From NCBI GenBank assembly GCA_050298695.1, contig JBNKUQ010000009.1, positions 1-55,193 on the forward strand: DNA of 55,193 nucleotides. Direction: 5' to 3'. Shown here piece by piece: positions 43,127-52,298 of the stretch (position 1 is its first letter; the number at the start of each line of letters is the position of its first letter). The DNA comes from CANLBN01 sp050298695 (GTDB lineage: Bacteria; Pseudomonadota; Gammaproteobacteria; Pseudomonadales; Cellvibrionaceae). The translations under genes and the position numbers were made by a program. The notes under the pieces are model-generated. The model did no database searches, was not told the DNA's origin, and saw only the letters and a program-made list of their open reading frames with translations.

Positions 43127-43792
43127 ATGGATTACGAGTTTTTATGGCGGCCCGTCATTCAATCATTACCACAATTGCTGAAAGCAGCATTGGTAACGGT
43201 TGAAGTTTCTATTATATCCATGATAATTGGTAGTCTTATCGCTTTATTTTTATTTTTTGCTCGTGAAAGCCGTATTTTTTTAATTAGATTTTTAGCATCT
43301 GTTTGGGTTGAAGTCGCTCGCAATACTCCTGCACTTTTTCAATTATTCTTTTTTAAATTTGGTCTTGGAGCCATAGGAATTATTATTGATTCATATATCA
43401 CTGTTATCATGGCTTTAGCATTTAATACCGCTGGCTATATGGCTGAAACTTTTCGAGGTGGATTTAAAACTGTACCTATATCACAACTGAATTCTGCACG
43501 ATCCCTGGGAATGAATTTTCCCCAGGCTCAAATTTATGTCATTATTCCCCAGGTTTTGAGAGCGATATGGCACCCAATGTCGAATCAGTTCATTTGGGTA
43601 TTATTGATGTCTTCTCTTGGTATGCTTGTCGGTTTACGGGAGCTATCTGGTGAGACACAGTTTTTATATTCAAAAACATTTAGAGCATTTGAATTCTTTT
43701 TTGCAGCGGCGGTCATTTACTACTGTATTGCTAAAATAACGCTGGCATTATTTCGCATCATTGGATGGCGTTTATTTAGAGGTAACGAATAA
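43127..43792 (+). CDS. Polar amino acid ABC transporter, permease 1
   Basis: A 221-residue inner-membrane protein with about five helices. It has the EAA-type coupling loop around NSARSLGMNFPQAQIYVIIPQVLR (near residues 125-148) and the family WVEVARNTPALFQLFFF. It forms a heteromeric channel with the next gene product, which it overlaps by one base. Confidence 0.91.
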   Translation: MDYEFLWRPVIQSLPQLLKAALVTVEVSIISMIIGSLIALFLFFARESRIFLIRFLASVWVEVARNTPALFQLFFFKFGLGAIGIIIDSYITVIMALAFNTAGYMAETFRGGFKTVPISQLNSARSLGMNFPQAQIYVIIPQVLRAIWHPMSNQFIWVLLMSSLGMLVGLRELSGETQFLYSKTFRAFEFFFAAAVIYYCIAKITLALFRIIGWRLFRGNE

Positions 43793-44448
43793 TGACAGTC
43801 AATGTATTTTCAGATTTACAATGGAACGATTTGTTGTTTCTAGGAGAAGCAGCCCTTAGGACATTGCAGATATCCTTGGTTTCTATCGCTGTAGGTTCGA
43901 TATTTGGTATTGCTTTTGGTTGGTTAATGTCTTTGGGAAATAAAATAGCAACCTTTGTTATCAATGCTCTATTAGATATTTTTCGTAGCGTTCCTCTAAT
44001 TATTCAATTAATACTGTTTGATAGTTTTATTTCTATTATTGGTTACCCATTACCTGCCTTTGTTTCGGGAACTATTATTTTAAGTATTTATACCGCAGCT
44101 TTGGTAGCTAATGTAGCGCGAGGAGGTATTGAGTCCGTTCCTTCTGGCTTGCGTAAAGCATCACGCTCTTTAGGAATGAATTATTGGCAAGATTTGTTTT
44201 CTATCGTATGGCCAGTGGGGATTCGATCGGTCTTTCCATCTTGGGTAGGAATTGCTTTAAGCGTTGTTAAGGATTCTGCCTTGGTGTCCGTTATTGGCTA
44301 TATCGAATTGCTTAAAGCATCGCAAATATTAATAACACGTACGCAAGATGTGTTTGTTATTTTAACGATAGCAGGTATGTTTTATTTTATGCTTTCGTAT
44401 CCCATTTCCAAGGCCAGTGAATATATTGAAAAAAGGTGGCAGCAGTGA
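43792..44448 (+). CDS. Polar amino acid ABC transporter, permease 2
   Basis: A 218-residue protein of the same family with RSVPLIIQLILF and the coupling loop RKASRSLGMNYWQDLFSIVWPVGIR (near residues 122-146). The stop codon overlaps the start of the ATPase gene (GTGA), so the complex is translated in series. Confidence 0.91.
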   Translation: MTVNVFSDLQWNDLLFLGEAALRTLQISLVSIAVGSIFGIAFGWLMSLGNKIATFVINALLDIFRSVPLIIQLILFDSFISIIGYPLPAFVSGTIILSIYTAALVANVARGGIESVPSGLRKASRSLGMNYWQDLFSIVWPVGIRSVFPSWVGIALSVVKDSALVSVIGYIELLKASQILITRTQDVFVILTIAGMFYFMLSYPISKASEYIEKRWQQ

Positions 44449-45170
44449 TTGAAGTAAATGCGTTAAAAAAGTCATTTGACGATTTAGAAGTGCTTAAAGG
44501 CATCGATTTAACCGTTAATAATGGTGAGGTGTTAAGTGTTATTGGGTCGTCGGGTTCAGGAAAATCGACACTGCTATATTGTATTAATGCGCTTGAAAAA
44601 ATAGATTCTGGGACTGTATTGGTGGATGGTGTCAGTGTTCATGACCGCGCTACCGATATTAATAAACTACGCCAAAAAATAGGTATGGTTTTTCAGCAAT
44701 GGAATACTTTTCCGCATCTCAATGCGCAAGAAAATGTTGCGTTAGCATTGAGGAAAGTTAAAAAAATGCCAAAAAAAGAAGCCATGGAAGCGGCGGCAAC
44801 ACATCTATCTCATGTTGGTTTAGGCGATAAACTAAAGAATTATCCAAGAGCTTTATCTGGAGGCCAACAACAGCGAGTCGCCATTGCCAGAGCTTTAGCG
44901 ATGGAGCCATCTTACATGCTTTTTGATGAGGCAACATCGGCATTAGACCCTGAGTTGGTCGGTGAGGTTGAAGATACAATGCGTATGTTAGCGCAGGAGG
45001 GAATGACGATGATCTTGGTCACTCATGAAATTAACTTTGCTCGTGATGTATCAGACCGTATAGCATTTTTTCATCAAGGCTTAATGGAAGAAATAGGAAC
45101 CCCGGATGAGATTATTAATCATCCTCAGAGTGAAAATACGGTTAAATTCTTATCTAAAGTTAGAAACTAG
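44445..45170 (+). CDS. Polar amino acid ABC transporter, ATP-binding protein
   Basis: A 241-residue ATPase with Walker A GSSGSGKST, the signature LSGGQQQRVAIARAL, Walker B YMLFDEATSALDP and the switch His in LVTHE. GTG at 44445 is preferred because AAAAGGTGG lies seven bases upstream and it gives the usual MIEVNALKKSF start; GTG at 44436 is the alternative. It energises uptake by the two permeases. Confidence 0.93.
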   Translation: MIEVNALKKSFDDLEVLKGIDLTVNNGEVLSVIGSSGSGKSTLLYCINALEKIDSGTVLVDGVSVHDRATDINKLRQKIGMVFQQWNTFPHLNAQENVALALRKVKKMPKKEAMEAAATHLSHVGLGDKLKNYPRALSGGQQQRVAIARALAMEPSYMLFDEATSALDPELVGEVEDTMRMLAQEGMTMILVTHEINFARDVSDRIAFFHQGLMEEIGTPDEIINHPQSENTVKFLSKVRN

Positions 45171-45172
45171 TA

Positions 45173-46072
45173 TTGATAAAAAATGACCGTCTAGCTACTG
45201 TTTATGCCTTGGCTGCCGTTTTAATGTGGTCGACGGTTGCCACAGCTTTTAAGTTAGGATTGCAGGAGCTTTCATTACTTCAACTACTTACTGGGGCCAG
45301 CTTTGTTTCTCTACTAGTCCTGGCTCTTTTTCTTCTCTATAAAGGACAGCTTTTATTAGCATTTGAATCTTTTTTTAGTCATTGGAAAATAACGGTAGTA
45401 TTGGGCCTGCTGAACCCTGTTTTATATTATATTATCCTATTTAAAGCCTATGACTTATTGCCTGCGCAAATTGCTCAGTCGTTGAATTATACCTGGGCAA
45501 TTACCTTAACCTTACTTTCTGTTCCTTTACTAAAACATAAAATTACACGCCGCGATATTATAGCCGTTATATTGGGTTATACCGGGGTTATTTGTATTGT
45601 TTTTAGTTCAAAAAAAATCATGGGTGATATACAAGTGCTTGGTATTTTCTTGGCGTTGATTAGTACACTCATTTGGGCCGTATATTGGCTAATTAATGTC
45701 AAAGATAAGCGTCCACCCATTATTAAATTATTTCAAAGCTTTTTAATTGCATTTCCAGTGTTGTTAGTTATTACAATATTCTTTGATGATATTGGTGTCT
45801 TTACATCAATTAATCCGTGGCTTTACGTGTTGTACATCGGACTATTTGAAATGGGGCTCGCATTTATTATGTGGCAACTAGCTATGCAACTAACCACTCG
45901 AGTAGGGAAAATAGGGACTTTAATATTTTTATCGCCCGTATTAAGTTTATTTATTATTTATCATGTACTCAATGAGCCCATAGAAAATTTGACTATATAT
46001 GGCTTGATAATGATTTTAGTCGGGATTGGAATACAACAATTATTGCCTCAAAAAACGCCCGTAAATAAATAG
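45173..46072 (+). CDS. EamA/DMT-family transporter
   Basis: A 299-residue protein with ten hydrophobic segments in two repeats, VLMWSTVATAFKLGL in the first and LISTLIWAVYWLIN in the second, typical for EamA permeases that export amino acids or metabolites. The frame opens with TTG at 45173; a near ATG is out of frame. It starts two bases after the ABC ATPase gene, so it is probably part of the operon. Substrate unknown. Confidence 0.86.
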   Translation: MIKNDRLATVYALAAVLMWSTVATAFKLGLQELSLLQLLTGASFVSLLVLALFLLYKGQLLLAFESFFSHWKITVVLGLLNPVLYYIILFKAYDLLPAQIAQSLNYTWAITLTLLSVPLLKHKITRRDIIAVILGYTGVICIVFSSKKIMGDIQVLGIFLALISTLIWAVYWLINVKDKRPPIIKLFQSFLIAFPVLLVITIFFDDIGVFTSINPWLYVLYIGLFEMGLAFIMWQLAMQLTTRVGKIGTLIFLSPVLSLFIIYHVLNEPIENLTIYGLIMILVGIGIQQLLPQKTPVNK

Positions 46073-46073
46073 T

Positions 46074-46862
46074 CTATATATGCCTTTTTCTAAGCGATAA
46101 GGCGAATAAAAATAATAAACTACTTACTGCAACAATCGATGGCCCGGCTGGCGTATCCCAGAAAAAGGAACTAGCTAAACCGCCACAAACGGCTAAACAA
46201 CCAAGCATGGCGGCAAACAGTACCATTTGTTCTGGTGTTCTAGAAAGATAGCGAGCGCCAGCAGCAGGAATAATAAGTAAGGCAGTAATGAGTAAAATAC
46301 CGACTATTTTAATAGCAACTGCAATGGTAATTGCGAGCATAAACATCAATATTAATTTTGTACGTTTAACGGGAATGCCTTCTACTTGGGCCAAAGATTC
46401 ATTCACCGTAATCGCTAACAAGGGTTTCCAAAAACGCCATATCAATATGCCAACGGTGATCGCCACGCTCAGGACCATAAAGATATCATTACGCGTCGTT
46501 GACAAAATATCGCCTAATAGATACTGAGTTAAATCGACACGGCCCGTATCAAATAAACTCACTAAAATGAGCCCCAATGCAAGGGATGAATGAGAAATAA
46601 TGCCCAGTAATGTATCCGTTGGCAACTGGCGTTGGCTTTGCCACAGCAGTAAGACAATAGCGACAATCAAACAGCTTGTTGTGATTGCCGCTTGAATACC
46701 GATAGAAAACAATAAGCTAAATGCTACGCCCAGTAATGAAGAGTGGGCTAAGGTATCACCAAAGTAAGCGAGGCGTTGCCATACAACAAAGGAGCCCAAT
46801 GGGGCAGCGATAAGTGCAACCCCTAGGCCTGCTATCAGAGCTAGTAGTAAAAATTCCATCAA
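46074..46862 (-). CDS. znuB: Zinc ABC transporter permease
   Basis: A 262-residue membrane protein with about eight helices and the family segments PLGSFVVWQRLAYFGDTLAHSSLLGVA and KIVGILLITALLIIPAA. It overlaps znuC by four bases and forms the zinc channel. It converges on the EamA gene with one base between the stops. Confidence 0.93.
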   Translation of the reverse strand: MMEFLLLALIAGLGVALIAAPLGSFVVWQRLAYFGDTLAHSSLLGVAFSLLFSIGIQAAITTSCLIVAIVLLLWQSQRQLPTDTLLGIISHSSLALGLILVSLFDTGRVDLTQYLLGDILSTTRNDIFMVLSVAITVGILIWRFWKPLLAITVNESLAQVEGIPVKRTKLILMFMLAITIAVAIKIVGILLITALLIIPAAGARYLSRTPEQMVLFAAMLGCLAVCGGLASSFFWDTPAGPSIVAVSSLLFLFALSLRKRHI

Positions 46863-47689
46863 TGATCACCGTGTTGGCAAATTTGGGAATGCGGCTCTTT
46901 TCCCTTCTCTTTATCACTTTCATTTTTACTTTCAGCAATAATTTCGCCATGTAAGTTATGTTTGTGGTCATGGTGGTGAGAGTAAGTTGCCAGTTGGTTG
47001 GCATCGCTACCAAATAGTTCCAAATAAGCGGGATGGTTAGAAACACTCTCTGGGTGTCCATGGCAACACACATGTTGGTTTAAACAAATCACATGGTCAG
47101 TTGCCGCCATTACTAAATGTAAATCGTGAGAGACCATTAAAATGCCGCAGTTCAATTCGTCGCGCAGTTCGCGAATGAGTTTATAGAGTTTATCTTGGCC
47201 GCGGATATCGACACCCTGTACAGGTTCATCTAATACAAGTAATTGGGGTTGCCGCAATAGGGCCCTTGATAACAACATGCGCTGCAATTCGCCACCGGAG
47301 AGTTGACTGATGTCAGTTTTTTTAAGGTGTGTAATCCCCGTTTTTTCTAGTGCATCATCGATGCTAATAAGAGAAGTATTTGTCAGTAATAAGAATCTCT
47401 CCACACTTAATGGTAGTTGAGGATTCAGTTGCAAGCGCTGTGGCATATAGCCAATACGTAAGCCTTTTTTGCGCTCGACATGTCCCGAAGAGGGTGGGCG
47501 TAGCCCCAGCAAGATATTGAGCAAGGTCGTTTTGCCGGCTCCGTTGGGTCCGATAATGGTAACGATCTCCCCAGCCTTGATGGATAAATTAATATCCTGC
47601 AACAGTATTTTACCTCCTTGTTTCAGAAAGAGCTTGTTAGCAGAGATGAGTTGTTCCGGTATTACGATAGGGTTTATGCTTGTTGACAT
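46859..47689 (-). CDS. znuC: Zinc ABC transporter ATP-binding protein
   Basis: A 276-residue ATPase with Walker A GPNGAGKTT, signature LSGGELQRMLLSRAL, Walker B LLVLDEPVQGVD and the switch His in VSHD. The C-terminal tail is His-rich (YSHHHDHKHN), probably a metal-sensing or buffering extension. It overlaps zur upstream and znuB downstream. Confidence 0.94.
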   Translation of the reverse strand: MSTSINPIVIPEQLISANKLFLKQGGKILLQDINLSIKAGEIVTIIGPNGAGKTTLLNILLGLRPPSSGHVERKKGLRIGYMPQRLQLNPQLPLSVERFLLLTNTSLISIDDALEKTGITHLKKTDISQLSGGELQRMLLSRALLRQPQLLVLDEPVQGVDIRGQDKLYKLIRELRDELNCGILMVSHDLHLVMAATDHVICLNQHVCCHGHPESVSNHPAYLELFGSDANQLATYSHHHDHKHNLHGEIIAESKNESDKEKGKEPHSQICQHGDH

Positions 47690-48156
47690 TGCTTACAGAG
47701 CCCAATGACCTCAAGCCATTGTTGCTGAGGTGTAAATTGAAATTGTTTTCCGCTTTCTACGATATGCTTTGCTAATTTAGGGTCGATGACTTCTTGAGAA
47801 TCATGGCACTGACTACAAATAAAAAAGTAATTAGTTGTAGCCTGCTGAGGTTCTTGGTGCAGGTGTGGATCACTACAGCCAACATAGGCATTAAGAGAGT
47901 TAATACGATGAATCAGCCCCTGTTCCAACAAAAACTCGAGAGCGCGATACACCGTGGGAGGTGCAATACGGCGCTGTTCTGTCTCGGCGAGCATGTCGAT
48001 TAAGTCATAGGCCCCTAAAGGCTTATGGCTTTGCCAAACTAAGAGCAATACCTGCTTTCGTAGAGGAGTCAACCGTACTCCCTGTTCTTTGCAGACAGAC
48101 TCTGCAATCGCTAGGGCGGTATTAATACAATGCTGGTGGTTATTGCAGTCGCTCAT
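47674..48156 (-). CDS. zur: Zinc uptake regulator of the Fur family
   Basis: A 160-residue winged-helix repressor with RLTPLRKQVLLLVWQS and APPTVYRALEFLLEQGLIHR, then the zinc site with two Cys pairs, CSQCHD and CKQCQQ. ATG at 48156 fits the family start better than the TTG at 48177. It is the first gene of zur-znuC-znuB, divergent from znuA, and should repress both units when zinc is plentiful. Confidence 0.93.
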   Translation of the reverse strand: MSDCNNHQHCINTALAIAESVCKEQGVRLTPLRKQVLLLVWQSHKPLGAYDLIDMLAETEQRRIAPPTVYRALEFLLEQGLIHRINSLNAYVGCSDPHLHQEPQQATTNYFFICSQCHDSQEVIDPKLAKHIVESGKQFQFTPQQQWLEVIGLCKQCQQA

Positions 48157-48222
48157 AATGAAAGTCAAAGACCCCAAATGAAAAAATTTTTAAATATCAC
48201 GCTGATTCATTAACGTCATTTT

Positions 48223-48237
48223 TGTTATGATATAACA
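48223..48237. promoter_or_regulatory. Zur box between zur and znuA
   Basis: TGTTAT and ATAACA form a palindrome around GAT, matching the AT-rich core of gammaproteobacterial Zur operators. It lies 24 bases upstream of the preferred znuA start and 67 bases upstream of zur, so one site could control both directions. Confidence 0.65.
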
Positions 48238-48260
48238 TTATGCTTATGTTGAGTAAAAAA

Positions 48261-49190
48261 ATGACCAAATTATGTGCCCGTCTGTTCTTAATGGCGGCTT
48301 TTTGTTTTTCCCAATGGGCGAATGCAGGCCTAGATATCGTAACCAGTATCAAGCCTCTACAGCTATTGCTAGCAGAGCTTGTCGCTCCTGGTGACCAGGT
48401 CTCTGTATTACTAGATTCTGGGCGTTCTCCACACCATTACCAATTAACAGTGTCCGATCGCCAAAAACTGGACAAAGCTGACTTGGTCATCTGGATTGGG
48501 GCTGACTTGGAAAGTTTTCTTAGTAAAGCGTTATCAACACGATCTGCACCACAAATTGTGGCCAGTAAAGTGGAGGGGATACATTGGCCGCAGCAAGACG
48601 GTGTAGAGAAAAAAGACGTAAAAAAAGAGCATGCACATTCAAACAGCCACTCTCATAACTCTCTCTCTCATAACAACCATGAGCATTCAAAAGATCCTCA
48701 CTTGTGGTTAGACCCACATAATTTAGGCGTATTAACTCAGGCCTTAAACGCTACATTGCAGAGCTTGGCGCCTGATCTAGCAACAACATATAGCGACAAC
48801 AGCAAGCGTTTACTTGCTCGGCTGGAGCAGTTGAATCAAGATCTCGAAGGGAAAATGAGCTTGATAAAAGACAAACCTTTTATCGTGTTACATCCTGCTT
48901 ATGGCCATTTTGTTGAACGTTATCAATTAAACCAGCAGGATTTTTTGGTAATTACCCCTGAGCGAGGTATTGGCGCCAAACACCTTTATCAGTTACAAAA
49001 AAGTGCCGCTGTTTGCGTCTTTGGGGAAGAGGGAGAGGATGGCAAGTTAGTGAATAAGATTAGTCAGTCCATTGATGCCCGTCAAGCCATGTTAGACCCG
49101 CTCGGAATCAAGTTGAGTGAAGACTCTGGCGCCACCAGCATACTGGAAGCGCTATCTGCAACAATATTCCAATGCTTGAAAGGGAAGTGA
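48261..49190 (+). CDS. znuA: Zinc ABC transporter periplasmic binding protein
   Basis: A protein of about 309 residues with a signal peptide ending near WANAG. It has a His-rich loop (HAHSNSHSHNSLSHNNHEHS) and the ligand segments SPHHYQL and HPAYGHFVERY typical for ZnuA. ATG at 48261 is preferred because TTGAG lies eight bases upstream; ATG at 48240 would overlap the Zur palindrome almost directly. It captures periplasmic zinc for ZnuBC. Confidence 0.93.
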   Translation: MTKLCARLFLMAAFCFSQWANAGLDIVTSIKPLQLLLAELVAPGDQVSVLLDSGRSPHHYQLTVSDRQKLDKADLVIWIGADLESFLSKALSTRSAPQIVASKVEGIHWPQQDGVEKKDVKKEHAHSNSHSHNSLSHNNHEHSKDPHLWLDPHNLGVLTQALNATLQSLAPDLATTYSDNSKRLLARLEQLNQDLEGKMSLIKDKPFIVLHPAYGHFVERYQLNQQDFLVITPERGIGAKHLYQLQKSAAVCVFGEEGEDGKLVNKISQSIDARQAMLDPLGIKLSEDSGATSILEALSATIFQCLKGK

Positions 49191-49232
49191 TTCGGCCATG
49201 CCATTAGCTGAGGCTAAAAGCCTCCAGCTAAA

Positions 49233-49523
49233 TTACATTGCTGAGCGTGCGTTCACCATTGCATTCATCTTGTCATAAATAACGTCTGGAAGCATAAGGC
49301 CACGGCTTTGCAAGTAGAGCCTCTGCTCAATATCCAACTCATTAGTAAAACGTCCAAAATAGCGAAAAATATTTGCGTCAGGTGAGGTGGAACTATAGCG
49401 CAATAGAGAAATTACGGATTTGGGATCAGATAGACGATGTCTTACACCTGTTTTATCGCGAACGGTTTTAGAGAGTTGTTGCAATTGGTACACAGCAGTT
49501 TGAGAAAGAACCAAGGAATACAT
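49233..49523 (-). CDS. Hypothetical protein, 96 aa
   Basis: A soluble, basic, helix-rich protein. ATG at 49523 (MYSLVLSQTAVYQL) follows GGGGG by a few bases, so it is preferred over TTG at 49538. The segment VYQLQQLSKTVRDKTGVRHRLSDPKSVISLLRYS could be a DNA-binding helix pair, but no family is recognised. It stands alone after znuA. Confidence 0.6.
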   Translation of the reverse strand: MYSLVLSQTAVYQLQQLSKTVRDKTGVRHRLSDPKSVISLLRYSSTSPDANIFRYFGRFTNELDIEQRLYLQSRGLMLPDVIYDKMNAMVNARSAM

Positions 49524-49958
49524 GAAAGCCCCCGACAAAGGAATGTCATTTAATTAAAAGATAAGTTGTATAAGTGCTGATCAGTACAGGTAAGTGTAGA
49601 TAGAAAGAATTATTTTGCAGTTACATCTCGTGCCAATATTTGAGAGTCGGGTCACAAAATTAAAAATTAGATGGCATCATTTTTTATCCAGGTAATAAGG
49701 ATTAAAAAATCCCAATCAATCAGCTCTAAAACACATTGCCTACATTAAAAAAAGTTTCAATAAAGCCCTCGCTCCTGTGTAAAATTATTGAAAATAAAGA
49801 AAAAATTTGGCGGCAAGACATAACTCAATATATTTTGATATCTGTTCAGAATTTTTATAAATCGTAATAATTTTTAATATAGAAAACACGCCATTACAGC
49901 GAGTGAAATCACTACAAGTTTAGTTAATATCGTATAAATGAATAAAGTGGTAAGACAA
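49524..49958. other. AT-rich gap without a gene
   Basis: No reading frame with a plausible start is seen on either strand. The stretch is very AT-rich and probably carries the promoter of the minus-strand gene at its left edge. No repeat or RNA gene is recognised. Confidence 0.4.
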
Positions 49959-51197
49959 CTATATGCTATGTACCAAACACCTCAAATAATCGTAACTCTC
50001 AAAGGGGCCTTCAAAACAAATTTGGTTTTTTGAGACTACCGGATGCTTATTCATATAATAGGGATTTTCAATCGTATCTATATCTTTTTGATAATGATAG
50101 CGATGATTAAACAAGCTTAATTTCGCATTAAAGTCTATGAAGCTAGCAATGTACTGATCAAAGTCTGGGTAGGCAACACGTACTAAAACGCTGCCAACAA
50201 AATTTCTTAATTTGGACGAGTGGGTTGGCTCTTTATCCAAGGAAACTATCGCTGCGAATGCGCGGGGGGATAGTGATTCTATCTTTAATAAACGGCTAAA
50301 CCTTGGTGTCATGGTATTAATTGTCATATTTGGTTTGTAAAGAAGACGCGCTATAAAGCCTGGCAGTTTTCCATCAATTTCAAAAAGCTCAGGATTTTTA
50401 TCCAAGTTTTTAAACATTTCATACTGCATAAAAAATTCTCGAACAAAAGCTTTTTCAAGGCTGCGTTCAGATTCGCTTAAAAGAGGAATAAAATTCGCTG
50501 TGAAGTTTGTATTTGATAAGATAATGCTATAAACATCTATAACTTCGGAAAGTTGTGTTAACAAGATTAGTTTCCCAATAAGAGTGTCTTGCCTTTTTAG
50601 TAATCTTCTCAATTCAAAAAATTGTTGTTCTAACAACTCAATAGCTTGTTGTGTTTTTCCTTCCTTATGTTTAGAAATAGCGAGTAGCAACTTAATTTGT
50701 TCAGCCGCACTAAAGTATTCAAATGATGGAGGAAGTTCGTCAATGGAAGGCTTTGTTAAAGTTTTATAATCATTAGACCCATGAATAATACTCATTCTAG
50801 ATAATAAAGTATGATTATCTTTAAGCAATATATTGATATCGAATGGTTCGTTGAACATGTCATATAAACATGTTCCCTCCCATGTTCTACAGAATATATT
50901 GTTTTTGGGTAACGGTATTTTTTTTGCTTCGGGATACTCAACAATATTGTAATTTGAATCTAATGATTTTTTGTTATATTGATTAACAATATTTTTCCCG
51001 ATATCTTTCGCATTTTCTTTTTCGCTGGCGTAAATACCCATTAAATAATAGTAAGATTCACTATGGCCCGAATAATCTACCTTCTTGATAAGGCTTAGTG
51101 CATCTTCACTTAAGTCATCATCAATTTGGGAGCCTATAAGTAACGCGATAATCGCACAGAAAAATATCAATAATAAAATAAGCGTCTTTTTCGTCAT
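49959..51197 (-). CDS. Membrane-anchored hypothetical protein, 412 aa
   Basis: One N-terminal helix (about residues 5-22) followed by a large, mostly helical periplasmic or cytoplasmic region. Residues about 160-215 (AAEQIKLLLAISKHKEGKTQQAIELLEQQFFELRRLL) look like a TPR-type helix pair. Two Cys pairs, FCRTWEGTC near 105 and ICFEGPFESYDYLRC near 390, could form disulfides. No known family. It is the first member of the upstream-reading group on this strand. Confidence 0.65.
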   Translation of the reverse strand: MTKKTLILLLIFFCAIIALLIGSQIDDDLSEDALSLIKKVDYSGHSESYYYLMGIYASEKENAKDIGKNIVNQYNKKSLDSNYNIVEYPEAKKIPLPKNNIFCRTWEGTCLYDMFNEPFDINILLKDNHTLLSRMSIIHGSNDYKTLTKPSIDELPPSFEYFSAAEQIKLLLAISKHKEGKTQQAIELLEQQFFELRRLLKRQDTLIGKLILLTQLSEVIDVYSIILSNTNFTANFIPLLSESERSLEKAFVREFFMQYEMFKNLDKNPELFEIDGKLPGFIARLLYKPNMTINTMTPRFSRLLKIESLSPRAFAAIVSLDKEPTHSSKLRNFVGSVLVRVAYPDFDQYIASFIDFNAKLSLFNHRYHYQKDIDTIENPYYMNKHPVVSKNQICFEGPFESYDYLRCLVHSI

Positions 51198-51210
51198 AAC
51201 AATAAAATGA

Positions 51211-51576
51211 TTAATCCTGGTTTAAACCCAGTTCCCGCTGCTTTTTCTTGCTAAGTCCCAGAGAAACAATGCGATGAGACTCTCGAATATAATATTTAAG
51301 TTCGTCATCTGCACATTGAGAGGGCTCATACAATTGTATCCACTTCATGCCACGACTGGCCAAATAGGGAGCGGGGCGAAAGCCAGGTCTATTAGCCAAT
51401 ACATCATAGTTCAGCTCAGAAACTTTGAATGTATAGGCCGGTATATTGTCTTTACCCCATCCGCCAATAGCAAATACTTTTCCAGCGACTTTCCATACAT
51501 CAGAATCTCCCCATTGTACAACATGGGAAGTGACCTTTAGGGTGGAGCAAAAGTGATTAAATTCTTTATAGTTCAT
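51211..51576 (-). CDS. MmcQ/YjbR-family protein
   Basis: A 121-residue protein with the YjbR fold pattern: VVQWGDSDVWKVAGKVFAIG near the N-terminus, TFKVSELNYDVLANRPGFRPAPYLASRGMKWIQL in the middle and the DDELKYYIRESHRIV helix. YjbR has a DNA-binding-like fold but its function is not known. It is co-directional with the genes on both sides, with short gaps. Confidence 0.85.
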   Translation of the reverse strand: MNYKEFNHFCSTLKVTSHVVQWGDSDVWKVAGKVFAIGGWGKDNIPAYTFKVSELNYDVLANRPGFRPAPYLASRGMKWIQLYEPSQCADDELKYYIRESHRIVSLGLSKKKQRELGLNQD

Positions 51577-51580
51577 GAGA

Positions 51581-52087
51581 TTATTTTACTTTTCTATAAA
51601 ACATATTGCCGAATTTTGATTGAAAGACATAGTAAAACTTTCGATTGCCGCGATATAAAGCTGGGTGGGCATCGATAAGAGGATGTGGTTTGTCCATCAC
51701 TATTTTGTATAACATTGGATGAGAGTGTCGAATCCATACAACTTCCCCAATATCTTTTTTATAATTGCCATCTTTTAGTTTTTCATAAAAAATGAATTGA
51801 TCATCCTTAGTAATTTCAAAGAAAAAATGCTTGTGCTGCCAATCCGCATTCTTACCGGGATAAAAATGAGTATCAATCTTATAAGTGCCTATAATTCTCT
51901 CTTTGGTAATGGGGAAACGCGCATACAGTACTAGACCAATTAGAACCCCGGGAACTATCCAAAGAAGGCCCAGACTTCTTAAGTGCTTCATTTCCCTAGT
52001 TTTAATGAACCGTATACTATGGATTAGAGTGTAAACCATAATCACCAAGCAAAAAATTAAAAAAAGAATGAAACCTAAAAATGGCAT
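51581..52087 (-). CDS. Membrane protein of unknown function, 168 aa
   Basis: Two N-terminal helices (about residues 5-26 and 42-60), then a periplasmic beta-rich domain (about 65-165) with RIIGTYKIDTHFYPG, KHFFFEITKDDQFIFYEK and KFYYVFQSKFGNMFY. The strand pattern is like a small lipocalin or beta-barrel. No family recognised. Its stop lies four bases before the MmcQ/YjbR gene. Confidence 0.65.
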   Translation of the reverse strand: MPFLGFILFLIFCLVIMVYTLIHSIRFIKTREMKHLRSLGLLWIVPGVLIGLVLYARFPITKERIIGTYKIDTHFYPGKNADWQHKHFFFEITKDDQFIFYEKLKDGNYKKDIGEVVWIRHSHPMLYKIVMDKPHPLIDAHPALYRGNRKFYYVFQSKFGNMFYRKVK

Positions 52088-52298
52088 AGAGTGTCCTTTG
52101 GTCGAGAGTAACCTAAATAACGTAAACGTATCCCCTTTTTGGGCTTTTTATAAACATTAACTCTGTTTATAGCTAACGCCAAGATTAGCGAAAATAGAGT
52201 ACACTATCTACAGCCTTTTAATATAATTTCAATGATTGGCTTAATTTTCAATCAATAGTTGAGCACTTTTAAATTTTCCATTAAAAATAGAGATCAAA

